Below are positions 36,241 through 48,500 of a stretch of DNA of 64,000 nucleotides, in pieces. The notes under the pieces were generated by a model, which was not told the origin of the DNA, did not search any database, and saw nothing but the letters and a program-made list of their open reading frames with translations. Origin of the DNA: Aporrectodea caliginosa (lineage: Eukaryota; Annelida; Clitellata; Crassiclitellata; Lumbricidae); assembly GCA_020284085.1 (NCBI GenBank), contig JACEVL010000291.1, positions 238,242-302,241 of the forward strand, written 5' to 3'. The translations under genes were made by a program, and so were the position numbers. The first letter of the stretch is position 1. Each line of letters starts with the position of its first letter.

Positions 36241-36589
36241 TAATTTTGCGTGAATGTTGCGTCAGTCTAATACTCTAATGTATGATCTACAGTCTGTTGA
36301 AATAATAGTCATTACAATTACTGTCAACTCATCGAAAGACAAGTGGTTTAAATATAAAAATAGAATCAACTTCAAGAGACAAACGCTTATTAAACAGAGG
36401 ATAGATTACTAACCTAAATATCCTCTATTCTATGGACACTGCGTAAAACTTATTTACAGTCGGATTTTCGAGCCTAGTGTGCGAAAACAAGAACAACATT
36501 TGGTGAAGTGTATGATATTTACACCAAGTTCCTTGACAATTTGGGATCATGGGAACAAAATCGAATCCGGGACTATTCGGGCGAATACT

Positions 36590-37117
36590 GAAAGGTTGGC
36601 AGAGCTATGCATGAAACGGTCACTGTTAGAGACGGTCACAGCATAGACTGCGTCGTGTCAGTAGCCTACTCTATAACAGCCGTTGTTTCTGAGAAGCGAG
36701 AACAAAGGGGCTTTGGTTACATTCAGCCTCGTGTATTAGCAGTATACTCCCACTTACGTCGCAGACTTGGACCACTAGAAGTTAGGATCATTCAACGTCT
36801 TCAGTCCCTTCGCACAGGTACGGACGATGCCAACTGATAAAATAAAAGACACGCTGCTGGTAATGAAAGAAACTTGACAGCTCCATAAAGATATGCACCT
36901 GCCTGGTCACGCGATCAGACTAAACATGGCGTATTGCCTAAAACGCAAATGAAACAATAGCTAAGGCCTAAGCATGCTTATCAGAGCATTCGAAAAACCA
37001 CGGAGATAACCAACCGCTGAGAATTTCCAGGAAAACGGCCTCTAATCCTATTGGCCAAAATGACCGCGCGCACTATCTTCAGGGCTGTGCATACCGACAT
37101 GGATCACAATATAATTA
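36590..37117. repeat. Upstream duplicated module, second part, copy
   Basis: Aligns with 12320-12760 and 56170-56590 (AGACGGTCACAG..AGACTGCGTCGT, ACGGACGATGCCAACTGA, GGCCAAAATGACCGCGCGC). Its small open frames are not shared between copies. Confidence 0.55.
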
Positions 37118-38194
37118 CAGTGCTGCGGAGTATTTGAAATACAAAGTACTTGAAATACTGTTTTAAATACATTGAAGTAGTTTTGTATTTGTGTTTCAAA
37201 TACATTCAAAGTTTGTATTTTGCATTTTTATTTCAAATACTTTTCACAGTATTTTGTATTTGGAATATCAAATACTTGAAAAACATTCTTTTCACAACTG
37301 GCCCATCGGTCAGTATTAGAATGATGTGAACACTATAATCAGTTGACTACAGCACTTCAAGGTATAGCATTTGACTTCCTTGAAGAGTACTTGACATGTT
37401 GATTATGAATATGAAACCACTTGACAAGATGCAAGGTTTCTTAGCTCTCTTAATAGTTATCATTCATTGTTATCATTGAACAGTTGAGGTTCCTGCTAAG
37501 GCCAAACATGCACAGCCATTGGCTCAGCTCTTAAAGGTTTGCGAAAACGGTTTGATGGTGGACTTCGTACTCTTGCTTATGTTGATAACTGTATCTAGGC
37601 CGATGTGACCCTGTCATTCTTCAAATTACGTTGGATGTCTGATTTCCAGAAATAGTCCGAAAGCTCCTCTCTAACATTTCTTAGGTATTCGCAAACTGCA
37701 CACGACCTTTAAAACCACTGTTGCCATGAACAACGATGCCAACTTTTACAACTGCGAAATCCAGTTAAATCATCAGGTAACCAGGCAAATATGCAAGTCA
37801 TGTAGTCTGGAAGACCTATCCAGAAACCTCAAATCTTTGGCATCCTTTCCTGTGTTATGTTGCAAGTAGCATTACACTGTACTACTACTCTCTGGGCTCG
37901 GGTGGAGATATTTTCTATTTCAAATACAAAATCGTCTTCTTCTGTTGGTTCTCTGCGTTCCTAAGCAGGTTCGTACTCCAATGTCTTCATTTATCACGTT
38001 GTCTGGCTCTCCCCTTCAACTTTCTGTAATCGTCCATCATCCAGTCCAACAACTTCATTCTCAACAAAATACCACAACGAATTTGTATTTGGTATTTTAA
38101 TACATTATTTTGTATTTGTATTTCAGATACTTTTGAAAAATGTATTTGTATTTTGTATTTCAAATACATTTAAGAAATATTTTACTAAGCACTG
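37118..38194. mobile_element. hAT-type transposon, 1.08 kb, degenerate
   Basis: Ends CAGTGCTGCGGAGTATTTGA and complement of TACTAAGCACTG; flanked by 8 bp TATAATTA / CATAATTA (37110-37117, 38195-38202). Both ends carry many GTATTTGTATTTCAAATAC units. The interior around 37490-37800 keeps broken pieces like LKGLRKRFDGGLRTLAYVDN and LRWMSDFQK, reminiscent of hAT transposase. Confidence 0.75.
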
Positions 38195-38204
38195 CATAAT
38201 TATC

Positions 38205-40640
38205 ATAGTAGACTAAAGTGAGTCTTCTTGGGTCGATAGATTCATCTTGGGGTCTTTATCGTAATCGTAATCTCGTCATATCTACAGCGCCCAAAAGAGC
38301 GAGGTCGTGGGGAATTAGACGCTCAGTCAAACAAGTCGAGAATAGTCAGATTATTGTGATCGCAAACTCCAAACTTATACAGCGCCACTCGAAATCCAAG
38401 CGCATGGCACTAGCTTATTCACGAGCGCTGCGTCGAATCAGAGGGGTTGTCAACATAGTAGTCAAAAGGGGGTCCCAGTCCGGTTGTGGTCAGAGGGGGC
38501 CAAGCAGCTGTTAAGATGGGTGTCTTTTAGATTGAGAATTGGAAGATGGAGGATCATATGAGTCCGGGTAGGAATTCTTGAGATCAGACGTGTAGACCTA
38601 TCCCTGTCTGATTGTCGGACCTTGACCTGGAACCGATTCTTCTTGGTACGATAGATTTGATTAATGGATTAATCTTAATATTTTATACTACAGGGTGGGC
38701 CTAAAAAAGTAACCCCAAGGATTTTTCTGATATTTCGGCCAAAAGTAAGAATTTGTAAATCACGTGTTACAGGCTTAAAGGTAATTCATATCTACGTATA
38801 ATGGCCAAATTTCACCGAAAGTTTTCAAACAGAACAAACGTTATATCACTTTTAGTGAGTCCACCCACTGTTTTTTGATGGTTCAAATACGTAACGCAAC
38901 AAAAAGCAACAAAAAACAATTTACTAAGTCACTTCTCAAACAATTGTTATCAAACAAACTTTATTATTGTTTCACAACTTGAGTTCAATGTGTCCACCAC
39001 CAGTACCCATACAATGTTCTGAGTCTTTTTGTAAAGTTTTGATGTCTTTGTTGATGGGTTCCAGAGGTAAATCTTCCCACATCAACTTCAATGCGACCTT
39101 CAATTCTCTTATCGTTTTTGGCTTTGGTCGCAGATTGTGGTATTTCTCCAGCATAGCTCCCCTTACGTAATTATCCATTTGTTGGAGTGCGGAAGATTTC
39201 GGCCTTCCGCTGCCTTTACGACTTTCCAGAGCCGATCCCCTTTCATCAATGCGGAGGCATATTTTTTAACGGTAGGCTAACTCAGCTTCCACTGTTTATC
39301 AGGGCAAGTGGCGATTAGAGCTTTAGCCCCAAGACCCTGCTCATGAAGTGTCTGCATACGCATTTTGTCTGTCTTTGACACCTTGCCCATCTTGATATTT
39401 TAGGAATTTCAATTTCATTGTTTCAATAAAAAAATTATTCTGAAAAATTCTTTATTTACCAACTTGATCGTCTTCTTGCTAAGTGACGTCACAGTGACGT
39501 GCAGCTACGCTGGTACCCCGTTTCTTTTCTAAATAATAATAATATGCATCTGACAATATCAAGTTTGTTTGATAACAATTATTTGAGAAGTGACTTAGTA
39601 AAATTGTTTTTTGTTCCTTTTTGTTGCATTACGTTTTTGAACCATCAAAAACAGTGGGTGGACTCACTAAAAGTGATATAACTTTTGTTCTATTTGAAAA
39701 TTTTCTTTGATATTTGGCCATTATACGTAGATATGAATTACCTGTAAGCCTATAAAACGTGATTTAAAAATTCTTACTTTTGGCCGAAATATTAGCAAAA
39801 ATACCTAGGGGTTCCTTTTTTTGCCCACCCTGTATATCACAGTTGTAACACGGCGCTCAGCGGCCATATGGGATCAAATAAACGACTGTTATTTGCATAA
39901 AAGTTGGATGTTATTTTAAGCATCGCATGTGACGGACAGAATGGCTGGATACTAATTATTTCATTGGGAGCCACGTGTTTCATAAGAGAAGGAACATAGA
40001 TTTCTGTGGTGAGAGTTGGTATTTTATTAGTCTGCAATACTTCAATCAAACAAGTATTTTAGCTTCTGTTGTTCCTGAAAATTAACTTAAGCCAACGTTT
40101 CCTTGCTTAATTGGATCGCCAATTTTGTTGGCCGCATTCATAAAAATGCAGTTAAAATGCACACGCTGCTGAACTGCACTGTACTTACAAGCACCGTATC
40201 CACGAAGCCAATTTATTCAGTGCCAGGATGAACATTCTGGGAATGTCAGGCCATCTGAGACAACTATAAAGCTGACCGTTTATTTACTTTAAGGCTACTG
40301 TCGATTATTGTTCTCTGTACAAGTCTGCAGATTACATTTTGACTTAGAGAGCTAGTGTCACTGTAGTGCTATTGCTAAAAATAGTAGATATTGCTGCATC
40401 GATCTAGACTGAGAGTACTCTACGTCTGAGTTATGAAACTAAACGACACTCTTAGCGTTTCACTTGTATAATCTATGGCCCCACTTTTTGATTAAACGCC
40501 ACTTCATTTGATTTGCTTCTTCTTAGCCCTATAATTAATAATGCAAGTTAACAGTAGATTTGATAAGCAATTTATTTCGCTACAGTGACGCGCACTTGGA
40601 GTAACAAGTTTATTTAGACCCCAACGATCTTTTACAGTAA
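38205..40640. repeat. Duplicated segment (pairs with 56640-57420), interrupted by mariner
   Basis: Shared words: CGTAATCTCGT..ACAGCGCCC (LINE tail), TTCTTGGTACGATAGATTTG, CTCAGCGGCCAT, TGTTTCATAA, AGCTTCTG, AAAATGCA..CTGCACTG, TCCACGAAGCCAATTTAT. The mariner at 38691-39832 is absent in the other copy. Confidence 0.6.
38691..39832. mobile_element. mariner transposon with ~270 bp inverted ends and internally deleted transposase
   Basis: Left arm 38691-38960 and right arm 39561-39832 are inverted copies starting CAGGGTGGGCCTAAAAAAGT, flanked by TA. On the minus strand, MGKVSKTDKMRMQTLHEQGL (about 39391 leftwards) is a mariner transposase N-terminus with helix-turn-helix. It is followed within ~210 bp by the C-terminal part (KYHNLRPKPKTIRELKVALK, 39178-38972). 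The catalytic DD[DE] core is deleted. The empty site at about 56850-56870 supports the boundaries. Confidence 0.85.
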
Positions 40641-40746
40641 ATAATAATAATATCTTTTCTTTGATTAAGCGCCTGACAAACGCACTGCGCTGTACATTTA
40701 CATGTTATGACAATTAAACAATTCACAAGAACACAAATGACAGAAG

Positions 40747-41182
40747 TAGAGCTGTACCGATTAAACGGCCATACGCGTAATCGGGCCGATTATTAGAACA
40801 ATCGGTATAATCGGTTATCGGCAGAAATAATCGGTTAATCGGTGCCGATGTCAAAATTGTGTTACAATTTAATAATTTTACTTGAATTATTGCATAGTCT
40901 AAGTTTCTGTATCGATTTTCAACTATCGTTTTACGTCCCTTATTATTTACGCATTAAAACATATTGTTAGCAACTTCCCAATTTAGTTTAAACGTCCACC
41001 CTTATAGCTGTGATGATAGATTACTGGTTTATGTTTCGGAACCGAACATTTTGACTTAACAAATAATGAAATATTCGGTCTCATAATGGGTATTGGCAGT
41101 TTAATAATCGGCTACACGCGGTATCGGTACCGGCAATTTAATAATCGGCTATACGGCAAAAAGCGATATCAGTACAGCTCTA
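40747..41182. mobile_element. hAT-type MITE, 436 bp
   Basis: Ends TAGAGCTGTACCGATTA and complement of ATATCAGTACAGCTCTA; 8 bp duplication GACAGAAG / GATAGAAG (40739-40746, 41183-41190). ATCGG-rich ends with several inverted ATAATCGGTTATCGG-like units. The uninterrupted SINE at 58735 gives the empty site. Confidence 0.85.
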
Positions 41183-41198
41183 GATAGAAGACATAAAT

Positions 41199-42601
41199 GA
41201 GTCATTTTCCGGTAACATGGTAAATTCACAAATTCAACACGCCAAAAAATTTTTTTTTCAAAATACAGTTTTTTTTCTTTAGAGCAAATCTTGAATGTTT
41301 CTATTTCACAAATATATATTTGGTTTTGCACTAATATATAAATGTAAAAAGTTTTTGGTAGAAAAAAAATAGCCCTACTCAAATATTTGTCCACTCCGTT
41401 ACTGTATACATATGAGATCTGTTTTATACATTGTACAGCTTCTGTTGTGTATTTTGACATTCCAATATGTTTCTAGTATTAATATTTATAAAATAGAAAT
41501 AAAAGAAATTAGAAAACTTATAATTATTTGATTCCATCACAGTTTCATTTATTTAGAAAAAGGTCCACTCCGTTATGGAAATAAAAGCATTTAATGTTAA
41601 GTTGAATAAATATTTTTGCCCAAACAACTGAAAAGAAATCACTTGAGCCAATCCTTCCCAGTGATCGAATAGACAGAAAACACTAAAATATTTATGGTAT
41701 TGTCTTAAAAATCTGCTCACATCATCAAAATACCACACCATTTAGCCTATAATAATTCCACTCCGTTACTATCTTTCGAGTGTCGAACACAATTTTTCCA
41801 CTCCGTTACATAGCTGTCCCATGCGTTACCAAATAAATGTTAACGGAGTAGACAGGTAACGGAGTAGACAATTTGGGTTGCAGCACGGTAAATACCATAT
41901 TATCGCTCACGCGTCCACATCGATCGTGTGTAAAATCATTATTTTCCTTATAAGCGTTATATTACAAATATTATTGGAATTAGATTCATTTATAATCATG
42001 GCAAAAATGCAGTAACGGAGTGGCCGTATAATAAAAAACACATCTGGTACGAAATAAATGAAAATTCGTATGAAATTTGTCGGACCATTTATATCGTTGG
42101 TGAAGATATAAATAGCTTACATAGATTACATAGCAGAGATGAGTCTAGTTGCGCGACCACAAAGTTGAATGGTTCTGAGATAGAAGATTAATATTTTACA
42201 TGGTAACGGAGTATACATAAATCCTGGGGAAAAGTTTTAAAATTTTTCCTTTAATTATACTGAAGATCCGGTTCACCAAGTTGTATTTTAAAACATACAC
42301 AAATATATAATACATAAGAAACACGTGAATTTCTTGGCTCAATACAAATCATTTCGAAATTGTAGACTAAAGCAATAAGTACTAGAGCCTAGGGACAGTA
42401 ACGGAGTGGAACATTTTAAATTGAAAATAAATTTTAATAAATTAGGTTATTGCTTTAAATTACTTTCAAATATCTGAAATTGTTGACTGATCAAATACAT
42501 TTTAATATCAACACTTAGCATAATCAGACTAGGTATAGTTTTTCGAGAAATGACCGGGGACAGCTGAATTCTGAATTTACCATGTTACCGGAAAATGACT
42601 C
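41199..42601. mobile_element. 1.4 kb non-autonomous DNA element with symmetric GTCCACTCCGTTAC array
   Basis: Perfect 30 bp inverted ends (start GAGTCATTTTCCGGTAACAT; 41199-41228 and 42572-42601), with AAAT on both sides as a 4 bp target duplication judged against the empty site at 58742. Inside, GTCCACTCCGTTAC-type 14-mers point one way at 41389, 41563, 41756, 41796 and (degenerate) 41816, and the other way at 41840, 41856, 42012, 42203 and 42398. No transposase frame. Superfamily not assigned. Confidence 0.85.
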
Positions 42602-43322
42602 AAATCTTAGCTACTAACAGAACAGACAGCCTGCAATACAAGGCATTTGGGTTGACATTGTCACATCCAAGAACATTTATTTCGATTTTGTCAGCTGCAA
42701 GATTTACCGATTAAAATATGCATCCATTCATTAACGCATGAATGAATGTATGTTGGCAAAAATGTCATACTTGAATGCATGTTTGTATTAGCGCCTCTAT
42801 GAATGTATGTTGACATTAATGCATGCATGTGAATGGCCTATGCAAGTGGCAACGTAGCCTGAATTTGCTTTGACAATAATGATTTTTCTATTTGCCAAAA
42901 AAATTTATTTGAAAAGGCCACTATTATTAGAACTCTAACAAGTACGTGAAAATAGTCGTAGATCTGTATACCACTTGTAAAAGTTAAAATAGCCCACACA
43001 AAATGCTCCTCTTTTGGAAGCAAATGCCGAAGATCATGACATCTATACAATAAATTTTTTATATATACAATATGTACTGTACAACACTGTTGAACGTGCT
43101 TTGTAAGTTGATCACGTGATTATTGTATTTATTCCTAAAGGTATTGTTACATAATTTCATTACTTTTATTTATTAGTGCTACTGCTACACTATAACTGAA
43201 ATTTTAAATTACAGTATTACAGTTGCACTGTATTTTTAATTCACAATGACATTGCGTGTAAAGTTACATGTCAGTTGTAACATACAAATGGAACATTCTA
43301 CAAATTCTACATTGCGTAATAT

Positions 43323-43340
43323 TATATATATATATACACA

Positions 43341-43430
<90 letters not shown>

Positions 43431-43433
43431 GTG

Positions 43434-43468
<35 letters not shown>
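43323..43468. repeat. (AT)n(GT)n microsatellite
   Basis: Alternating AT run followed by interrupted GT run. Reading frames through it (Cys/Val or His/Thr) are artefacts. Confidence 0.95.
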
Positions 43469-43470
<2 letters not shown>

Positions 43471-43614
43471 ATCCATAAAACTAAAGACATTCACAACAAA
43501 GTCCGCAATCAAGGCAACTGACGAAGTGTAGCGCTGTTCAATTCGTGGACGGGATAGTGGAGATTTTTATAAACTGATTTTCATAAAAAAGGGCATTCTA
43601 ATTTTCACACAAAT

Positions 43615-44338
43615 AGTATCCAGGAGGGAAAGCGAGAAGGCTGGGTTATACTTCAATATCAAGAAAACCAAGATCATGACAACGGCAGAGTGGGAAACAT
43701 TCGATATAGATGGAGAGGAAATACAGGTCGTAACGAGTTTTTCGTTTCTGGGCTCAGTGATCGAAAGAGAGGGTAGATGTGAGACAGAGGTGAGACGCAG
43801 AATAATACTAGGGAAATCAGCAGTGCAGGGAATGGGAAGATATGGAGAGACAGGCATGTGAGTATGGAGACAAAAGCAGGGCTAGTGAAATCGATGATTT
43901 TCCCGATAGTGTTATACGGATGCGAGACGTGGACAAAAACAAAAGCGACAGAAGATAAGATTGATGCATGCGAATTTTGGATATGGAGAATATTGCTGGG
44001 GATATCGTGGACAGAAAAGAGAACAAATGCATCTGTCATCCAGGAGATAGGGCAACTAAGAGGAGACTTGACACTGCAACAAAGGGCTATCAGACAGAAA
44101 TTGATGTACTTTGGACACGTAATGAGAGCAGAGGGATTGGAGGAGATGATGCTGGCGTGCGGGGAGAGGAGGAGGAGTAGGGGTCGGCCGATAACTCGCT
44201 GGATGGGGGAGATACATAAGAGGACAGCGATGAGCCTTGCACAACTAAGGGACGCAGTACGAAGCAGGGAGGATTGGAGGAAGCTGGTCAGGACGGTCGC
44301 TAGGGTTCCACGAACTAATGGCACAAGGTGACAAGGTG
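43615..44338 (+). mobile_element. Non-LTR retrotransposon, C-terminal fragment
   Basis: Two frames encode the C-terminal end of an endonuclease/reverse-transcriptase type LINE: VVTSFSFLGSVIEREGRCET, then after a frame change near 43855 SMIFPIVLYGCETWTKTKAT, WRILLGISWTEKRTNASVIQ and GRPITRWMGEIHKRT, with stop near 44331. The catalytic core is lost by 5' truncation. It sits in the module of the lost fourth gene copy. Confidence 0.8.
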
Positions 44339-44388
44339 AGCATCGCTTCACAATCTATCGAAAGCCTAAGATTGCTCTATTAATTAAT

Positions 44389-44474
44389 TCTTCCGATGAT
44401 TTTTAGGGCGAGGTGATTGAGAATATATTAGAACCATTTCAAATAGCTTTCGCTTCGATAATTCTGTCACATGA
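44389..44474 (-). pseudogene. 86 bp relic of a fourth ankyrin-cGLR gene copy
   Basis: On the plus strand this stretch aligns with the coding sequence near 21210-21300 of copy 2, 6325-6412 of copy 1 and 46863-46953 of copy 3, i.e. the linker just before the nucleotidyltransferase. Shared words include GGCGAGGTGATTGAGAATAT and TTCGATAATTCTGTCAC. It is flanked on both sides by gene-downstream module sequence, so nearly all of a gene was lost by deletion. It cannot encode a functional product. Confidence 0.8.
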
Positions 44475-45535
44475 ACATCGTTACTCTTAGTACAAACCGA
44501 GACGGACAGAATATAGAACAAGCAGTCGGAGAGAAAACGCGCACGGTTTGTCAAGTTTATTCAACATCAGACATTACCACTGTCACAATCCAAGAACATA
44601 TTTCTAGTTTGTCTTTTAGCGATGAAAATATGCATGCATTCATTATTGCATGTGTATGTATGTTCGCATTATGCATGAATGAATGCATGTTTGCATTAAT
44701 GCATGTATGAATGTTTATTTGCATAAATGTATGTGTAGGTCTATGCAAGGGACAACGTAGTCTGCGTTTGTTCTGGAAATAATGATTTCTATTTACAAAA
44801 TTAAAATTTTATACGAATAGGTCAATTAATCGAAACCAGTAAGAACGCGAAAATACTCATAGAAATGCAACTTAATAAAGTTAAAGAACACAAAAGCAAA
44901 TAGGGCCTACCGAAGACCCTTACTAAGATTGGCATATATATATGCAATGCATTTGATCATGCTTTATATACATGTATATAATTATATCCATAAGACTATA
45001 CATTTTAGAACACAGTCCGATCTCTAAGCAACTGACGCTGTTTTATCGCTGTTCTATTCATGGACGGGTTTATGATGAAACCGATTTTCAAAATAAAGTG
45101 GGATTCAAAGTTGAATTCAAATAGTATCGCTTCAGAATCAATCGAAAACCTAAGATTTCTCCATTCTATTTCTAACATTATTTTGGATAGCATTTACAGC
45201 GAGTGTCTCGGATTACTTTACCTAGAAGCAGCGCCATATATATATATATATATATAGGCCTATATGCCTTACCAGAATAACAGTCACAAATAGGTGGGCC
45301 TCGATTAGACCAAGTGGTAATAAGATTTAGTCAAGTTGTCAGAAACTTCACAAAAGCCACGGCACAAACAAGCTCGAAACGCCTAAAAAAGATACACCAT
45401 ATCCAAATTCATCTCTTATGTCTGCTGTCATCACACTGTTACGCCATCGATGCTGAGTCACAGAATGGTTGTGCATGCACTCCTGAACTCTGGAAGGAGT
45501 ATAATATCACTTATATTTGCATTGATTTTATTACA
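44475..45535. repeat. Downstream duplicated module, unit 3 (5' part missing)
   Basis: Begins abruptly at ATCGTTACTCTTAGTACAAA, equal to about 17594 in unit 2, directly after the gene relic, and runs through the microsatellite, the GACGGGTTTATGATGAAA word and a headless SINE to the stop codon of copy 3. Confidence 0.7.
45440..45533 (+). mobile_element. Headless tRNA-derived SINE, unit 3
   Basis: Only the distal body remains: GCCATCGATGCTGAGTCACA through GAACTCTGGAAGGAGTATAA. The tRNA-like head and the GAGCAAG part seen at 19360-19500 are deleted. The terminal part supplies the AATAAA (minus strand) just beyond the stop of copy 3. Confidence 0.55.
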
Positions 45536-48500
45536 TCAAAATTCTACGCAGTAGCTGGAACAACGTGAAGACAACTTTGTAATGATTTTTTCCCGATAAA
45601 ACTGTCCCCACTTTGGGTCTTGATTCGCAATAAGACAATCTTCGGTAATGTCGTATGTGTATTTATTCTGGATTATAGGTATATCGATGCAAGTGTCATC
45701 TGAACATAGGTCAAGATAAATATCACAGGCCGCAGAGTATTCGAAAGGAAATTCCACCTTCCTCGCTTCTTTGCGCTGTGCAAATTCGTAGTTTCTGTTC
45801 AGTTGAACTACTTGCTGTCTGAATGATGGCATGAAGTAACAGAGATAAACGTCATGTCGATAAAACTCCATAAAGCAAAACATGATCCTTTCGACCCAGA
45901 AGGCCAGTTCCTTTTTCGTAATTTTGTCTTTATCTTTTCTTTCACATCCCTTTCTGCCATTGAGAGCCTCAATACAAAAGAGAAGAGAAGTCTTCAACTG
46001 ATAGGTAGTTTTTCGTTGATTGTAAAGTATCAGTTTGCAAACTATATATGCTGCCTTTGTTAAATTCGAGCTTTCTCTTATAGTTCGACTCTCTAATGGT
46101 GCAAAAGAAATTCTGGCAAATGTATCGGAAAAGACAAAGTGAGCATCGGGTTGGTTGGAGGTATCAAAACGTGGTCGATCAAAGACCAGCGTACAACCGT
46201 CTGCCTTCAGAGCTGGGCTTATATCAAATGGTAGTTTGTCTCCAAACCACGAATGTTCCACCTGAAGACAAGCAACTATGTCAATTGATACATTGACGAA
46301 AAGAAGTCCACCCTCTCCATCCGCAATGGGATGAATCATTTTAAGTCGCACAGTCTTACACAGACCAGCTGCCCTTCCGGGTGATCGTATTGTATTTTTA
46401 TCTATATCTGTATTTATGTTCCATTCGAAAAGATGTTCGTCTTGCCAGAAATTAGGGTCATGTAAGACGTCTTCTAAAACAATCTGGAACCTTGAATTGA
46501 CTTCGTTAGTCAGCAAACACTGATCTGGGTTGAAGAAACAGTCAAACTCCTCATAACTCTGCCTTCTTTCTGTATTGTCTCTCCTTCGTTTCAGCTGAAA
46601 ATATCCCTTCGGACCCAGTGGATGTGGAAACACGTCACAAAGCTGACTAAATTTAGTCAGTCTGAAGTTAAAATCAAAGTCTGCTGAAATGACTGCTTTT
46701 GTTTCTTCATCGGCACTTCCGACTAATCTCGGTTGGCACTCAAATCGCCAGTCCTTTTCCTTTATACCATCAGCCAAACGCTGAATGAGGCTTTGAATTA
46801 ATGGTTTAAGTTGATTTACGCGTCTGTTGAGCCTGAAAGATTCATTTTGGATCCAAACCTTCCAAATTGATTCTTCTGATGTTTCTTTAGAGCGAGTTGA
46901 TTGAGAATATACGCAAACCGTTTCAGCTACTTTTTGCTTCGATAATTCTGTCACAGCATTAGTGTTCAGTACATTCCTGATATCTGTGGACTCATAAAGA
47001 GCCTTCTTTCCGATTGGTAATTTCTTTGCGTTGTATGTGTTGATAGTCACCGATTGTCGTAGCTGTCTAAGATCTCTAGGTGTATGTCCATATGTGTCTT
47101 TTGTGTTTTCATCAGCTCCGTTTTGGACGAGAAGCTCGTACTGATCGTTCATTTCTGTGTAATGCAGAGGGGTTTTACCGTACATGTCAACTGCGTTTAC
47201 GTTGGAACCTATTTCTAACAACACCCTAACTAGATCGCGATCCTCCTTGCCGATGTAGAATTGTGGCATGACAGCGTAGTGCAGTGGAGTTCTTCCTTTG
47301 ATATCTGTTACATTGGCAGAATGCCTGAAATTCTCTTCTTCTAGGAGAATTCCCCTAACCTTTAAATTAAATCTTGCAAGATTTGGTTCTCTTTTTGTTG
47401 CCTTCATATCTTCAACTGCGTAAAATGAAACGTGGGAGATGATCAGTCGATGAAGTGGACCTCGACCTCTCTCGTCAACCCTTGCCACTTCCATTGGCGC
47501 TTCATCATCTGTGTGTAGTAAGTTGCAAATGGCCCCACAATTATCAAGAGCTTTGAAAGTCTCCGATGTAATTCGCTTTGAAGACTTTACTGCCAAATCA
47601 AGCGGCGTATTTCCTCTGAAGTCTTTGGCATTTACATTTATTTCATCAATAGCCAGCAATAATTTAACCATTTCTTCTCTAAATCGAGTGGTTTTCTCGT
47701 CATATTCAAGATTTTCCTTCAGCCGGTTAATTGTTTCAAACTGACTCACGGTTTGGTATCCCGAGCTGCTTTTCACAAGAAAGTCAAAATGATTATCACA
47801 CTTCCTCTTACGAAGCCCTTTGCAGAAGAAATGCAAATCAAACCAGTTCATATTTGGCTGATAGACAGCTGCGTGCAAGGCAGTAAATCCGTAATAGTCG
47901 TGCAGATTAACGGAAACTTTATGGCTTAGCAGCAGCCGCATTACTGAGACATGATGTGTTTCTGCAGCTTTAATCAAAGCAGTTGCTCCATATTGGTCTC
48001 TTGCGTCAAGGTCGAGTTTCATTCCTGATTTGTGTTTCCAGTCAAACAACGTTTTAATGGCATGAGAACAACCTCTCTCGGATGCAACTATCAATGGCGT
48101 TTGGCCGGAAGCATTCTTTATGTTGAAGTCTGCGCCTTTCTTCAATAGCAATTGTATCATGTCATCTATAGTTTGAATGTGCAAAAGTTGCGATCTTGAC
48201 TTCTTTGTCTGATAATCGCAAAAGCATTGTTGGCATTTCTTTATAACTTCGTGAAGTAGGGCATTCAGTTTGAAGTCCAGGTGGTTAGCATTAAATTTAC
48301 CCGAATTCATAAGAACATTTGCGGTTTCTTTTATGTCTTTGTGTTTTCTATTTTGATATCGAACTTCCACGATTTCGTTGTTGTCTTTGCGTTTCTGATT
48401 GGAGGTGGCTTCAAATCGGCGATACGGAGGCACGATTGTCTTTATCAGGCAAAGAAAACTGTCTCCAAGATGTTTCTCTGAATATACACACGGGTCTACA

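Larger units (their letters stand above)
40640..42640 (-). mobile_element. tRNA-derived SINE (headless) split by two insertions
   Basis: 40640-40746, 41191-41198 and 42602-42640 together align with the uninterrupted SINE at 58640-58785 (GAAGCGCCTGACAAACGCAC, TACTAACAGAACAGACAGCC). The gaps are exactly filled by the hAT MITE and the 1.4 kb element described separately. Confidence 0.8.
42652..44388. repeat. Truncated downstream module of the lost fourth copy
   Basis: From GACATTGTCACATCCAAGAA (42651) the sequence follows the module order (ATGAATGTATGTT microsatellite, AAGGCCACT, GTACGTGAAAATA) to about 43610. It is interrupted by a LINE fragment (about 43615-44338), then resumes (GCATCGCTTCACAATCTATCG) and runs into the gene relic. 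Confidence 0.65.

Noticed and set aside
43246..43531. Cys/Val-rich and His/Thr-rich open frames
   Set aside because: Translation of an (AT)n(GT)n microsatellite.
43674..44351. 225-codon minus-strand open frame
   Set aside because: Antisense shadow of the plus-strand LINE fragment, whose frame has recognisable reverse-transcriptase-end motifs.
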